Source of the DNA: Astragalus membranaceus
Lineage: Eukaryota > Streptophyta > Magnoliopsida > Fabales > Fabaceae
Assembly: GCA_039519185.1 (NCBI GenBank)
Contig: CM076848.1
Coordinates: forward strand, 121,596,989 to 121,660,988
DNA length: 64,000 bases
Direction of reading: 5' to 3'
In this document: piece after piece, positions 46,805 to 58,380 of the stretch
Position numbering within the stretch: position 1 is the stretch's first letter
Layout of the letters: each line of letters opens with the position of its first letter
Notes under the pieces: generated by a model
The model's input: only the letters and a program-made list of their open reading frames with translations
Databases searched by the model: none
Told to the model about the DNA's origin: nothing
Made by a program: the position numbers and the translations under genes

Positions 46805-49369
46805 TGTAACACCCTAAATATTTAATTAATTTATTTAATTAAGTGTTTAGGAATTTATTTAATTTATTGGGTATAATTTAATTAATTAAAGTTATATTAA
46901 AATGATGTAGGTGGTATTAGGAGATGAAGGCGCCAATTAGCTAGACTTGGGCTTAAGTGAAAAGCCCAAGCCCATGATCCATTGAGGCATGCGAATACAC
47001 TAGGCCATGTGGAGTTAGGGTTTTGATCCATCATTTTGCGAAATTGGAGAGAATAGAGAGGGGAGAGGCGCCGTTGGAGATGAGGAGGAGAGAAGGGAAG
47101 TCGCGCAACCAAGGAGAGGAAAGGGACGTGAATTGTTGTCGTGGTTCCGTTCGTGACCGTCTCTAGCGCTTCTATTCTGCAAGTTCGAGGTAAGGGGATG
47201 TCCTATCAATTTATATAATAGGTCCTATGATAGGTTTTAAGTAGAGATGGCCTAGATCTAATTCGTGAGTATGATTTGCGTGTAATTTCATGTTGTTAAT
47301 TCGATTGGTATGTGTTTTGATGAATTTGATGCTCAAAGATCCATGGTTGGTGTTATAGGCGCCTAGGGCGCCATGTTTGTGCTTCTGAGGTGCTGAATTT
47401 TTTATGTTTGGGGGATAATTTGATGATCCTATATGTGCTAATGAATTGTGGTAAATAGGTGTTGTGATGGGTCATGTAAAAATCTGAAGAAAATAAAATA
47501 TATGTTGTAATTGTGCTGAAATTGTGTTGAATTCTGTTGCTGGAAGTATTCTGGGCGCTGGGTGCCAGCGCTGAGCGCCCGTGTGTGTTGCTGTGTGTGG
47601 AGCGCTGGGCGCTGGGTGCCAGCGCTGGGCGCTGAGCGCCCGTGTGCGTGTGTTGCGTGTGGGTGCCAGCGCTAGGCGCTGAGCGCCCGTGTGTTGCGTG
47701 TTACGTGTTGCGCTAAGGCGCTGGGTGCCAGCGCTGGGCGCTGAGCGCCCGTGTGTTGCGTCTGGGTGTGTTGCGTTTTGCTGGGCGCTGGGCGCCCACG
47801 GCGCCAGTTTTTCAGGATGTTCCCAAAATGTTTTCGAAAACTGTTTTCGCTATATCTTTTGACTCGGACATCCGTTTTGAACGTTTCAAAAAGCGTTGTG
47901 AAGCATTTTCAGTTGTCTATCTGTGTGTCCCATTTTTAAAAATAAAAACTTATAATTTCAGAAGGTTGCTGGGCGCCCAAGTGGCTGTCCCCTGTGGTCG
48001 TTGCTGTGACGTTGAAAAGATGTTTTGGTGCCTTTAAAAATCCCTTTTGTGTATAACCAGTGGTTTTAACGTTTTAGTGTCAAAAGTTATGATTTTGACG
48101 ATGATGCCTTTAATGGCTAGTTAAATGACCGTTTTGAACTTAGTGGCCAATGTTGTTGGTATTGGTGTGTAAATGACGATGATGCCTTTAATGGCTAGGT
48201 AAATGACCGTTTTGCCCTTAGTGGCCAATGTTGTTGATATTGGTGTGTAAATGACGATGATGCCTTTAATGGCTAGTTAAATGACCGTTTTGCCCTTAGT
48301 GGCCTATGTTGTTGATATTAGTGTGTAAATGACGATGATGCCCTTGGTGGCTAGTAAATGACGTTTTTGCCCTCAGTGGCTATCGTTTGAGTTGATGATG
48401 TTTATGAATAAGTGACGAGGAAAATATGTGACGTTGAATTGTTTGAGTTGATGATGTTTATGAATAAGTGACGATGAAAATAAGTGACGTTGAATTGTTT
48501 GAGTTGATGATGTTTATGAAAAGTGACGATGAAAACCCAGTGACGTTTTGAGGCCCTAAAAGGCTAAGTGATGTTAAGGCCTAAAAGGCTAAGTGACGTT
48601 GTGTGTGTAAATTGTGAATTGACAGGTGCTGTGCCTTTTGTTTTGGCAAATTGGTAAGTGACGGGTCACATAGTTGACCGTGATTGTGTGTTTGTGAGTG
48701 GTGCGTGTCATAGTGTCTCATCCCCCATATGCATAAACCCAGTGACGTTTTTGAGGCCCAAAAGGCTAAGTGACGATGAGGCCATAATGGCTAAGCGATG
48801 TTTGTGAAAAGGTACCTCATGCATATGCCCGCGAGTGGGTTGCATTTCATATGCCTACATGACATAGCGATGAGTATTGTAGTGATGTGATTGATGATTG
48901 TGATGTGATTAACTTAGAGCTGTGACTTGACTTATTGCTCATCATGTGATTTATTATATGGATTGAATTGGACTCACCCTTCTGTTTGAATGTTACCCCT
49001 ATGCGGTAACGTGCAGGTGAATGCGAGTGAAGGACTAGGTACCTTCACTACTTCGAGTCGGGTCGTCTGCTCTGATTATGTAACACTAGGGGGGAAATGA
49101 CGTTGTTTAAGTTATTTATGACTATTGTTGTTGTGGAATTTTACTATTGCAATGCCTTTTACGATTAAACTGGGTGGATGTTCCGCTGTGAAGTTGTATT
49201 ATAATTGACGACGACGTTTTGAAAGTATTATAAGACTGTTTTCGAAAAGCGAGTAATTTAGCGTGTAATGCTTACCGAAGTAAGTGTGACATCCCTTGTG
49301 ATGTAACTAAAAATTTCAAAACTCTGATTTTACGCAAATAAATTAATGGGTAGAAAAAGGGGTGTTACA
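46805..49369 (+). repeat. 5' LTR of element I, 2565 bp
   Basis: TGTAACACCCTAAATATT to GGGGTGTTACA. Landmarks: hairpin CTTGGGCTT-aagtgaa-AAGCCCAAG (46946-46970), telo-box-like TTAGGGTTTT (47015-47024), donor AG|GTAAGG (47188-47195), palindrome array (47550-47805), TTTTGACTCGGACATCCG module (47857-47874), 78 bp minisatellite (about 48097-48400), 55 bp repeats (about 48385-48540), acceptor TGCAG|GTGA (near 49016), hairpin and partial anti-primer-site GCTCTGATTA (49069-49078). Confidence 0.92.
48097..48400. repeat. 78 bp minisatellite in element I 5' LTR
   Basis: Three full units of TGACGATGATGCCTTTAATGG ... GTGTGTAAA plus a diverged partial unit. The 3' LTR has only two full units plus the partial one (about 53460-53660). 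This copy-number change accounts for about 78 of the 140 bp length difference between the two LTRs. Confidence 0.85.
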
Positions 49370-52230
49370 TTAGTGGTATCAGAGCAATGGTTGGTCCGTC
49401 CGGCCAAGTCGTCGAGTCGTTGTGTCGGTGTACGACCAACTGTTGTCTTTTAAGTGCTGACCAATATTTGTGTTGCAGGTAAGCCAAGAGTTGCTAATGG
49501 TAAGTGAACTAGTGGGGGAGATGCCCCTACTGGTGCTTTGTGTTGTATTGCATTTCGGTGTGTGAACTTTGTGTCCCTGTTGTTGGTTGCTGTTCTTTAA
49601 CTTTCTTGTGGAACGAATTCTGATTTCGTTTGTGTGGTTTTCAATAACTTACCTTGTTGTTTAATATTTACGTGTGTTTCGACTGGTTTAAAGTTGTTTC
49701 GACACTAGGTCTTGTATGAACTCTTTTGTGGTGTGTCTTGATGTTAAGGCTAGTTGTATTGTAAAAATGGTTTTGCTGATTATTTAAGTTGTTACTATGT
49801 TGATAACATGCAATAATGTTTCGATCACTGTGAGTGATGACGTCCCCGCTTAAATATGTTAAGTTTCCATTCCCTTGACTTATAACTGTTTTCTATTGAC
49901 GGGCTAAAGTTGCTATATTGCTACCAATCAACTTATGCATGTTAGTCGGCTAATCTTTCTTTACTCTATGTCCCTGATTATTTTTGACACGCAGTGATTG
50001 TGAGTTTAGAGTCCTCATGAATTACTTTCTAATTCCCATGCTTCTTGAAGTCGATATTGAGCGCTTGAATTTTTAGACAAAATCTTTTTGGTTATTGCCT
50101 CCTGATTTACACTGTGTGGTTTTGTAACCTGGGAAGTAAGGAGATTCCTGAAAATGTTTTTGAAACATCTATTAAACAGTTTTACGGTTGGGTACTGACT
50201 TTGGCATTGGAAATTATCTTAATAAATTGACACTGGCCGGGTATAAAGTTTTTACTGATGTTACAGTGTGCACTGTCTTGACTGCTGTAAATGATAAAGT
50301 TTTGGGTTGAAAGCTACAACTATTGTCTTCTCCTACTTCTACAACCCCATGAGATGATTTTGAAAAGTGGACTATATTTTATGTTGTTGTTAGTATCCCA
50401 TGTATTTTACTCTATTTGGCCTTTTGCTTAATTTCCCTCAACATGTGATGTTTCCAACTCCGAACCTTTGCGAACTATTTCGTGACCGTGAGCTGTAATT
50501 CCCTACGCTGAATTTTCCCTGATTTTTGTTTTAGCTGTTGCACTCTTCATAATGGGTGCTACGTGATTTTGAGAGACCTTAAACATTTAAAATGTGCACT
50601 GGCACTGCTTTTTTTTTTTTTTTTTTTGCACTTCCTTGAGTTAGTTTTTACTGTCATATGTTCTTGAGGATACCTTATTCAAACTAGTTAAGCTAACGAG
50701 AAAATCAATTCCTATAACGTGCCTTATTTTCCGTGTCGAAAATTCTAAATAAGTATTTTGTGCATGTGTGTGGTTGTACATTTCGTATATGTGCCTTTAA
50801 CTATGAATAGAAATCGCCTGTACCGAGTCTTCGTGATTTTGTGTTAGTAGTTGTATTTCTAATCCAGTATATACCACGTGAAGCTTGATATGGTGCGCTT
50901 GAGTCTTTATGACAAACTTCCTTTTGGTTGCTTCTTCCCGAGTAGTTTTGAAAATTATTAAAATGATAATGTCTGCCGAGGATGGATATATGTTTTCCTA
51001 AAGTTAGTTTTGTTGCTAGACGTTCATATGAATGCTTAAACTAATTTGGTTCGGTTGATGTGTAGTTTTATGAAAATACTTTTGCCGTAGCATGTTTTTA
51101 CGTCTATGTTGATGCTCTAGGCTAAGTGTTTTGTGGATATTGGTCCACTAAATTGTTATTGGTGTCATTGCCATACTAGTATGCTGTAACTCTTGGAAAG
51201 TAATAAAGTCCTATTACACAATTGTGATTTTCTCTGAATTTTCTGAAACTGATTTAAGGATCAAGCACTCTGATTTTGTGATTTGTCTTACTATATTTAC
51301 GCAATTGGTAAACTTCCTCGTGATGTTGTTGACGCTATTGTTGTTGTTGTTTTGCTTTTGTTGCTGTTTTCTGGAAATTATTGATGCTGTTTTCTGAAAA
51401 ATGTTGCTACTGTTTTTCGAAAACTATATTGGCTGTTTTTCAGGAGAATAAATGTTTTCTGAAAACTACTGCTGCTGTCCTCCTAAGATAATTGTTGTTG
51501 TTTCCTGAAAAATCATCGTTGCTGTCTTTAAAAATTACTTTCACTGTACCGAAAAGTACTGTTACTGTTCCTAACTTATGCGCTGCCCCTATTTTTATGA
51601 GTTGTGCCTATTTCGATTGTTAACTGTTGCCGGTGCCTTAGTGCCCGATTGTTGTAACTGAGTTGTTAATATTGCTGTTGTTGACGATGTTGTTACTAAT
51701 GATGTTGATATTAATATTGTTGTTGTCATCGTTGTTGTCTTGTCTTGGGTATCGACGAATGGCCCAAGTTGTGTTGATGTTCTGTCGTGGGTACCGCCGA
51801 ATGGCCCACATGGTTTCGTTGTTGTGATTGCTGATTTGTTGTTGCGGGCCTATGGCCATTGTTGATGAGCGATAGATGATCCCGGAGTCTGACTGTGATG
51901 ATAAAATGCGTTGTTGTAATGATGTTGTCATAGAACCAAACCATTAGCAGGCTGTTCATGTGCGTACCCATGAGGATAGATGAGTGAGATAGAATGCAAG
52001 TTAGTCTATCAGAGTGGCGCAGCGGAGTAGAGAGTGAGCCTGATTATTGCTGCTTGAAGTTACCTGGCCGAACAAGTAGGAGGGACGGCCGCCCAAGCAC
52101 TTACCGCCGGTAATCAAAGCAATAGTAATCAGCATGATAGATAGCACTAGTTGTCTAGGTGGCCTTAGAGGGAGAGTGTTGGCGTTGACAGGTGAATTTC
52201 GAGGACGAAATATTCTAAGTCGGGGAGAGT
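49370..52230 (+). other. Interior of element I, non-coding
   Basis: About 2.86 kb of T-rich sequence without a credible gene; the longest frame (51638-51931, minus, Asn-rich) is low complexity. Visible structure: a degenerate repeat built on TGTTGCTGTTTTCTGAAAA (about 51340-51575), GTTGTTGTTATT-like triplets, and two similar stem-loops at 51744-51768 and 51787-51809. A poly-T run of about 20 lies near 50610. Function unknown; packaging or dimerisation signals are conceivable. Confidence 0.8.
49374..49385 (+). other. Primer-binding site of element I (initiator tRNA-Met)
   Basis: TGGTATCAGAGC, 4 bp after the LTR end TTACA, complementary to the initiator tRNA-Met 3' end. Proves orientation and LTR retrotransposon nature despite the missing genes. 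Confidence 0.9.
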
Positions 52231-54655
52231 TGTAACACCCTAAATATTTAATTAATTTATTTAATTAAGTGTTTAGGAATTTATTTAATTTATTGGGTAT
52301 AATTTAATTAATTAAAGTTATATTAAAATGGTGTAGGTGGTATTAGGAGATGAAGGCGCCAATAAGCTAGACTTGGGCTTAAGTGAAAAGCCCAAGCCCA
52401 TGATCCATTGAGGCATGCGAATACACTAGGCCATGTGGAGTTAGGGTTTTGTTCCGTCATTTTGCGAAATTGGAGAGAATAGAGAGGGGAGAGGCGCCGT
52501 TGGAGAGGAGGAGGAGAGAAGGGAAGTCGCGCAACCAAGGAGAGGAAAGGGACGTGAATTGTTGCCGTGGTTCCGTTCGTGACCGTCTCTAGGGCTTCTA
52601 TTCTGCAAGTTCGAGGTAAGGGGATGTCCTATCAATTTATATAATAGGTCCTATGATAGGTTTTAAGAAGAGATGGCCTAGATCTAATTCGTGAGTATGA
52701 TTTGCGTGTAATTTCATGTTGTTAATTCGATTGGTATGTGTTTTGATGAATTTGATGCTCAAAGATCCATGGTTGGTGTTATAGGCGCCTAGGGCGCCAT
52801 GTTTGTGCTTGTGAGGTGCTGAATTTTTTATGTTTGGGGGATAATTTGATGATCCTATATGTGCTAATGAATTGTGGTAAATAGGTGTTGTGATGGGTCA
52901 TGTAAAAATCTGAAGAAAATAAAATATATGTTGTAATTATGCTGAAATTGTGTTGAATTCTGTTGCTGGAAGTATTCTGGGCGCTGGGTGCCAGCGCTGG
53001 GCGCTGAGCGCCCGTGTGCGTGTGTTGCGTGTGGGTGCCAGCGCTGGGCGCTGAGCGCCCGTGTGTTGCGTGTTGCGCTAAGGCCCTGGGTGCCAGCGCT
53101 GGGCGCTGAGCGCCCGTGTGTTGCGTCTGGGTGTGTTGCGTTTTGCTGGGCGCTGGGCGCCCACCGCGCCAGTTTTTCAGGATGTTCCCAAAATGTTTTC
53201 GAAAACTGTTTTCGCTATATCTTTTGACTCGGACATCCGTTTTGAACGTTTCAAAAAGCGTTGTGAAGCATTTTCAGTTGTCTATCTGTGTGTCCCATTT
53301 TTAAAAATAAAAACTTCTAATTTCAGAAGGTTGATGGGCGCCCAAGTGGCTGTCCCCTGTGGCCGCTGCTGTGACGTTGAAAAGATGTTTTGGTGCCTTT
53401 AAAAATCCCTTTTGTGTATAACCAGTGGTTTTAACGTTTTAGTGTCAAAAGTGATGATTTTTACGATGATGCCTTTAATGGCTAGTTAAATGACCGTTTT
53501 GCCCTTAGTGGCCAATGTTGTTGGTATTGGTGTGTAAATGACGATGATGCCTTTAATGGCTAGTTAAATGACCGTTTTGCCCTTAGTGGCCAATGTTGTT
53601 GATAATAGTGTGTAAATGACGATGATGCCCTTGGTGGCTAGTAAATGACGTTTTTGCCCTCAGTGGCTATCGTTTGAGTTGATGATGTTTATGAATAAGT
53701 GACGAGGAAAATATGTGACGTTGAATTGTTTGAGTTGATGATGTTTATGAATAAGTGACGATGAAAATAAGTGACGTTGAATTGTTTGAGTTGATGATGT
53801 TTATGAAAAGTGACGATGAAAACCCAGTGACGTTTTGAGGCCCTAAAAGGCTAAGTGATGTTAAGGCCTAAAAGGCTAAGTGACGTTGTGTGTGTAAATT
53901 GTGAATTGACAGGTGCTGTGCCTTTTGTTTTGGCAAATTGGTAAGTGACGGGTCACATAGTTGACCGTGATTGTGTGTTTGTGAGTGGTGCATGTCATAG
54001 TGTCTCATGCCCCATATGCATAAACCCAGTGACGTTTTTGAGGCCCAAAAGGCTAAGTGACGATGAGGCCATAATGGCTAAGCGACGTTTGTGAAAAGGT
54101 ACCTCATGCATATGCCCGCGAGTGGGTTGCATTTCATATGCCTACATGACATAGCGATGAGTATTGTAGTGATGTGATTGATGATTGTGATGTGATTAAT
54201 TTAGAGTTGTGTCTTGACTTATTGCTCATCATGTGATTTATTATATGGATTGAATTGGACTCACCCTTCTGTTTGAATGTTACCCCTATGCGGTAACGTG
54301 CAGGTGATTGCGAGTGACGGACTAGGTACCTTCACTACTTCGAGTCGGGTCGTCTGCTCTGATTATGTAACACTAGGGGGAAATGACGTTGTTTAAGTTA
54401 TTTATGACTATTGTTGTTGTGGAATTTTACTATTGCAATGCCTTTTATGATTAAACTGGGTGGATGTTCCGCTGTGAAGTTGTATTATAATTGACGACGA
54501 CGTTTTGAAAGTATTATAAGACTGTTTTCGAAAAGCGAGTAATTTGGCGTGTAATGTTTACCGAAGTAAGTGTGACATCCCTTGTGATGTAACTAAAAAT
54601 TTCAAAACTCTGATTTTACGCAAATAAATTAATGGGTAGAAAAAGGGGTGTTACA
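52231..54655 (+). repeat. 3' LTR of element I, 2425 bp
   Basis: Same layout as the 5' LTR: hairpin 52372-52396, telo-box-like 52441-52450, donor GTAAGG from 52616, palindrome array about 52978-53165, acceptor CAG 54301-54303. It is shorter by one minisatellite unit and part of the palindrome array. Otherwise it is very similar, with scattered substitutions. Confidence 0.92.
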
Positions 54656-55602
54656 TTTGGTGTTTCCCCAATCTTGACGAGAGCAAGGTTTCCCCGACTC
54701 GAGTTTGCAAAAGGCTGTATTTAGCATGGTGGGTCGAGAAATTGCCCTGGTGTGGTCTCATGGATGTGAATATGACGAGGGGATGAGAAGGGCGTAGGGC
54801 GAATTTCCCCGACTGTAGGTGGAGTGAGGGTGACGGGATTGCCCCACTTTGGAATGGTATTTCAAATGATTGCTTCTAGTGGGGTTGTGAAAGGCGACAG
54901 AGTTATGGTGATGGTTATGAACTGAGGGTGATATATGAATGAGGTGGGCAATGAATAAACCTCCCCAAAGTTGAGTGGAGTGAGAGGTGAAGGGAATGCC
55001 CCCTAGTACACACTTTTGGTTCTCTTTAAGAACAACTCAAATGCAATGAAAGTTTTGACTTTTTAGTATGAGGAGGGGCTCCACTTGGTGACCACTAGAC
55101 CTTGTTTTAATGCAACATGAATGCATCTTGGAGTGCAAGTCCTTCTCCTTTTTACCAACTTTCCTTTTTTGATTGTTTGTTTTTTTTTTGAGCAGCTTTC
55201 TTTTTTTTTTCTGCTTGTTTGTTTTTCTTTTGAGCAGCTTTCTTTTTTCTGCTTGCTTGTTTTTTCTTTTTGAGCAAACACGTCATAAATAGATAAACTT
55301 ATTTGTCCTAAGATTAAAACTTTGAGAAAACAGGAGCAACCGGTCATTGATCAGAATGGATCTTTGGAGTTGTGATGTGGCTAATGGTTAATGATTTATG
55401 AAGGGAGGGATAATTGGGCTCAAAGAAGTATTTGATGATTGATGGAACGGATGTTTTTTTAGTGGTATGATTTGGCCAGGTTAATGGTTTATGAAAGAAT
55501 GAGTTATTAGACTCAATGAGGTGTTTGAGGTTTTATTGAGATGAGAACCTCTTATGTGCCTCACGGTAAAATGAACCCGTTTCAGGGTTGTAACGTGGTC
55601 AA

Positions 55603-55927
55603 GGGTTAAATATGTTTTTAGTCCCTACAAAATCGGCTCCTTCTAAGTTTAGTCCTTACATTAACGAAATAGGCGTTTTGGTCTTCATCTTATTTTGCCG
55701 TTTTCAATTTTAGTCCCTCGTGACTTTTAATAGCGCTTTAACACTTTTAATAGCGCTTTTTTGACCTTTTATAAGCGCTATTAAAAGTTTTGAAGCGCTA
55801 TTAAAAGTCATGAGGGACTAAAATTGAAAACGGAAAAATAAGATGAGGACCAAAACGCCTATTTCGTTAATGTAGGGACTAAACTTAAAAGGAGCCGATT
55901 TTGTGGGGACTAAAAACATATTTTAGA
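55603..55927. mobile_element. Foldback MITE, about 325 bp
   Basis: The left half, starting GGGTTAAATATGTTTTTAG, is an imperfect inverted copy of the right half, ending GGGACTAAAAACATATTTTAG. Paired blocks include AATAGGCGTTTTGGTC / GACCAAAACGCCTATT and TTAATAGCGC / GCGCTATTAA, so the whole element can fold into one long hairpin. The terminal sequence is one I associate with legume genomes. The target duplication is not clear, so the edges are uncertain by a few bases and the superfamily is unassigned. Confidence 0.8.
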
Positions 55928-58380
55928 CAAGGATCTCTCATGCGTTTAATGGTATCAACTCACCATTTCTACTACTTTTGCTTCTTTTTCAGGATTTTTC
56001 CTTTTCAATCAATCCTCTCTTTTTTCACTTTCTTCTTTTTTTTTGGTGTGATTTTTCTTTCTCTTTCTTTTGAACTAAGTGAGCTGATAAAGGTGATACA
56101 CAATTTTTGATGTGAGATTGATCCTTGTCTAGGGTGATTGAGATTTTTGGGATTTTTGGCTTAAGGTGTTTTTGGATATGGAATGATGGCCAAACTTCAT
56201 TTCAAAATCATGATTGCTTGTTTTCTCGAAAATTAACCCAAGGACAATAATTTATTTACTTTCATATATTTGCTCTTTTTTCTTTATTTCTTTTCATGCT
56301 CTAATTTTTGCTTAGGCCGCTCTTACGAGTTTTCGACCTAACGAGCTTTTTTGATTTTTTTTTCTTTTAAAAAGACTTGCACCAAAGGAATACAATGTTA
56401 ACAAGATATCTAGTGATGACAAATTTGCCCCAGTATGGAGGACCAAGAGTGGTATTTCATTAGGGGGACCAACCAAAAAGCCAACTATGCACTAATCTGG
56501 GGGATATGTACTTTATGGGTGGTCAGGGTGGGATTAGACTTGGGCGAGGGATGATGACAATGTAGGGACGCTAACTGACTCAAACAAAAATAAAGACACA
56601 TGTCACACAGAAGTTACTACACGAATGCTTCGCAGAGAGATAACATTAGTTAAAACGTGAAAGAAACATTTTTGTGGACCATTTCGGTCATACATCATGG
56701 GGTGGGTGAGATGCAATGCTTTGTTGAAAAATGTGAACAAACTGCTGATTTGAAAAACCGAGTGCCTTGAAACACCTTGAGTTTGCAACTAAGTAAGACC
56801 AAACTTTTCCAAAGATGAATAAAAAAACTTCGCAAGAACGTCTCACCTCTCATCACAATTTTTTTTTAGAATTATTATTGTTTCTCTAGAATTATGCTCA
56901 TTTTTTTATGCATGATGTAAATATGCAAATGAATGAGAAAGAAAATGGATAAATACGCATGGAATGAGAACGCGAATGAAATGAGAATGCGAATGAATGA
57001 ATGTGAATGAAATGAGAATGCGAATGGATGAATGTGGATTTATCGCGTCAGGGAATTATAAGCAACATTTGGAGAGTACAGTACAAAATTTGATTTTGAC
57101 TTTAGCATGCATGGCTTCTCTCCAAAATAAAGCTTTTAACTCTCTGGTGGTCATAAAAATTCATGCAACATGAGATGTTTATTTGATTATTTTTGTAATA
57201 CAAAGAAAAAATGCATGTAGTATGTTTTCTAAAAACTTGTGGAAAATAACAATTTTTGATTTTTCTTGATTTTTGATTTTTTTTGATAAAAGACGGTATG
57301 CACTAATACTTGTTTGAATGCAAGTGCAATGCAATATGTATGATTTCCTGTTTGTCTTGGTGCCGGGAATCACGGTCTACTATGTCTTGCCATAGGTTTA
57401 ACGGTGGATTTTGACTATTTTTTCTTTGAAACACAACAAGGTTAGAATCAATAAGCGAAACAAAGCACATTCCATGCATTCAAACTTAAACAAACACCTC
57501 GGTGTGTACGCTGTTTCACTTTTGATTCCACACCGTGCCTATGGCAAGATTCTTTGTCACTTTGGGATTCTCGGCAAACAAACTTTGATGAAATGCAAGG
57601 ATGCATGCATGAACTGTAAAAGCTTATGTTGGATGCAATGCGAGAATGCATGCAAAATGATGATCATATTTTATGCATGGGCAGATTAGGGCAAAGGTGG
57701 GGACCTAAGTTCTAGGACAACTCAAATGTTCCTCCTATGTGGGTTCTAGTCACTTCCTCACAAGGTTACCAGAGCTAATTCATTCTCACAATAGCACCCA
57801 CAACGATGGAACGCCAACTGGTGTAAGGCCTCGTGAGAGAGCATACTCTGGCTGAAACTTTCGTGAGAGTCGGAAGGACAACAGTCCAATTGCCAGTCAC
57901 TACTCGTTTCCACTCTCCTAAGTTTTGTCAGACCTTGGGTTTTGGGCCCGTCTCAAAGCATAGTACGCATAAGGTGTGAGTGTGTGTAGTGAGGACATAC
58001 CGCCTAAAACTACCCACATATATCCCCACCTGCGAAGGAAAACCCAGAACAGTCCAAACAATAGCAGGTAATAACATGTCGTCTACCCTAGGGTTCAATA
58101 TCACAATACCAATAATCCAACCTAGGTTTCAGCAACAGTCATATGCACTTCTTACCTCAAGAAAGGGAGCGGAGAAGAAGGGATCATAATAGAATGGGAG
58201 GAAATGCATGTTTTTACCTTAAGAAAGGGAGTAGAGAATAGGGGACATGGGAATTGAGGAATGCATGAACACGGAATTGTGAACAAATAGAAAAGGAGTA
58301 GAACAAAGCTTTCAACTCAATTAATTTTAAACCACACATCAAGTTAACTAGGCTTGACCCTCGTCTTTTTTTAAAAGAAA

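Larger units (their letters stand above)
46805..54655 (+). mobile_element. Element I: non-autonomous LTR retrotransposon with B-like LTRs and a non-coding interior
   Basis: LTRs 46805-49369 and 52231-54655, TTTGG duplications (46800-46804, 54656-54660), initiator tRNA-Met primer site (49374-49385, TGGTATCAGAGC) and purine tract CGGGGAGAGT (52221-52230). The LTR start TGTAACACCCTAAATATTTAATTAATT is that of element B. The 2.86 kb interior has no gag-pol frame. A short stretch GTGGGGGAGATGCCCCTACTGG (about 49511-49532) resembles the gag segment just before the zinc knuckles, and TTTCGAGGACGAAATATTCTAAG (52197-52219) resembles the end of pol. So I derives from a B-like coding element and must be mobilised in trans. 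Confidence 0.92.

Noticed and set aside
51638..51931. Asn/Ile-rich 97-residue frame in element I
   Set aside because: Derived from GTTGTTATT triplet repeats; no homology or start context.
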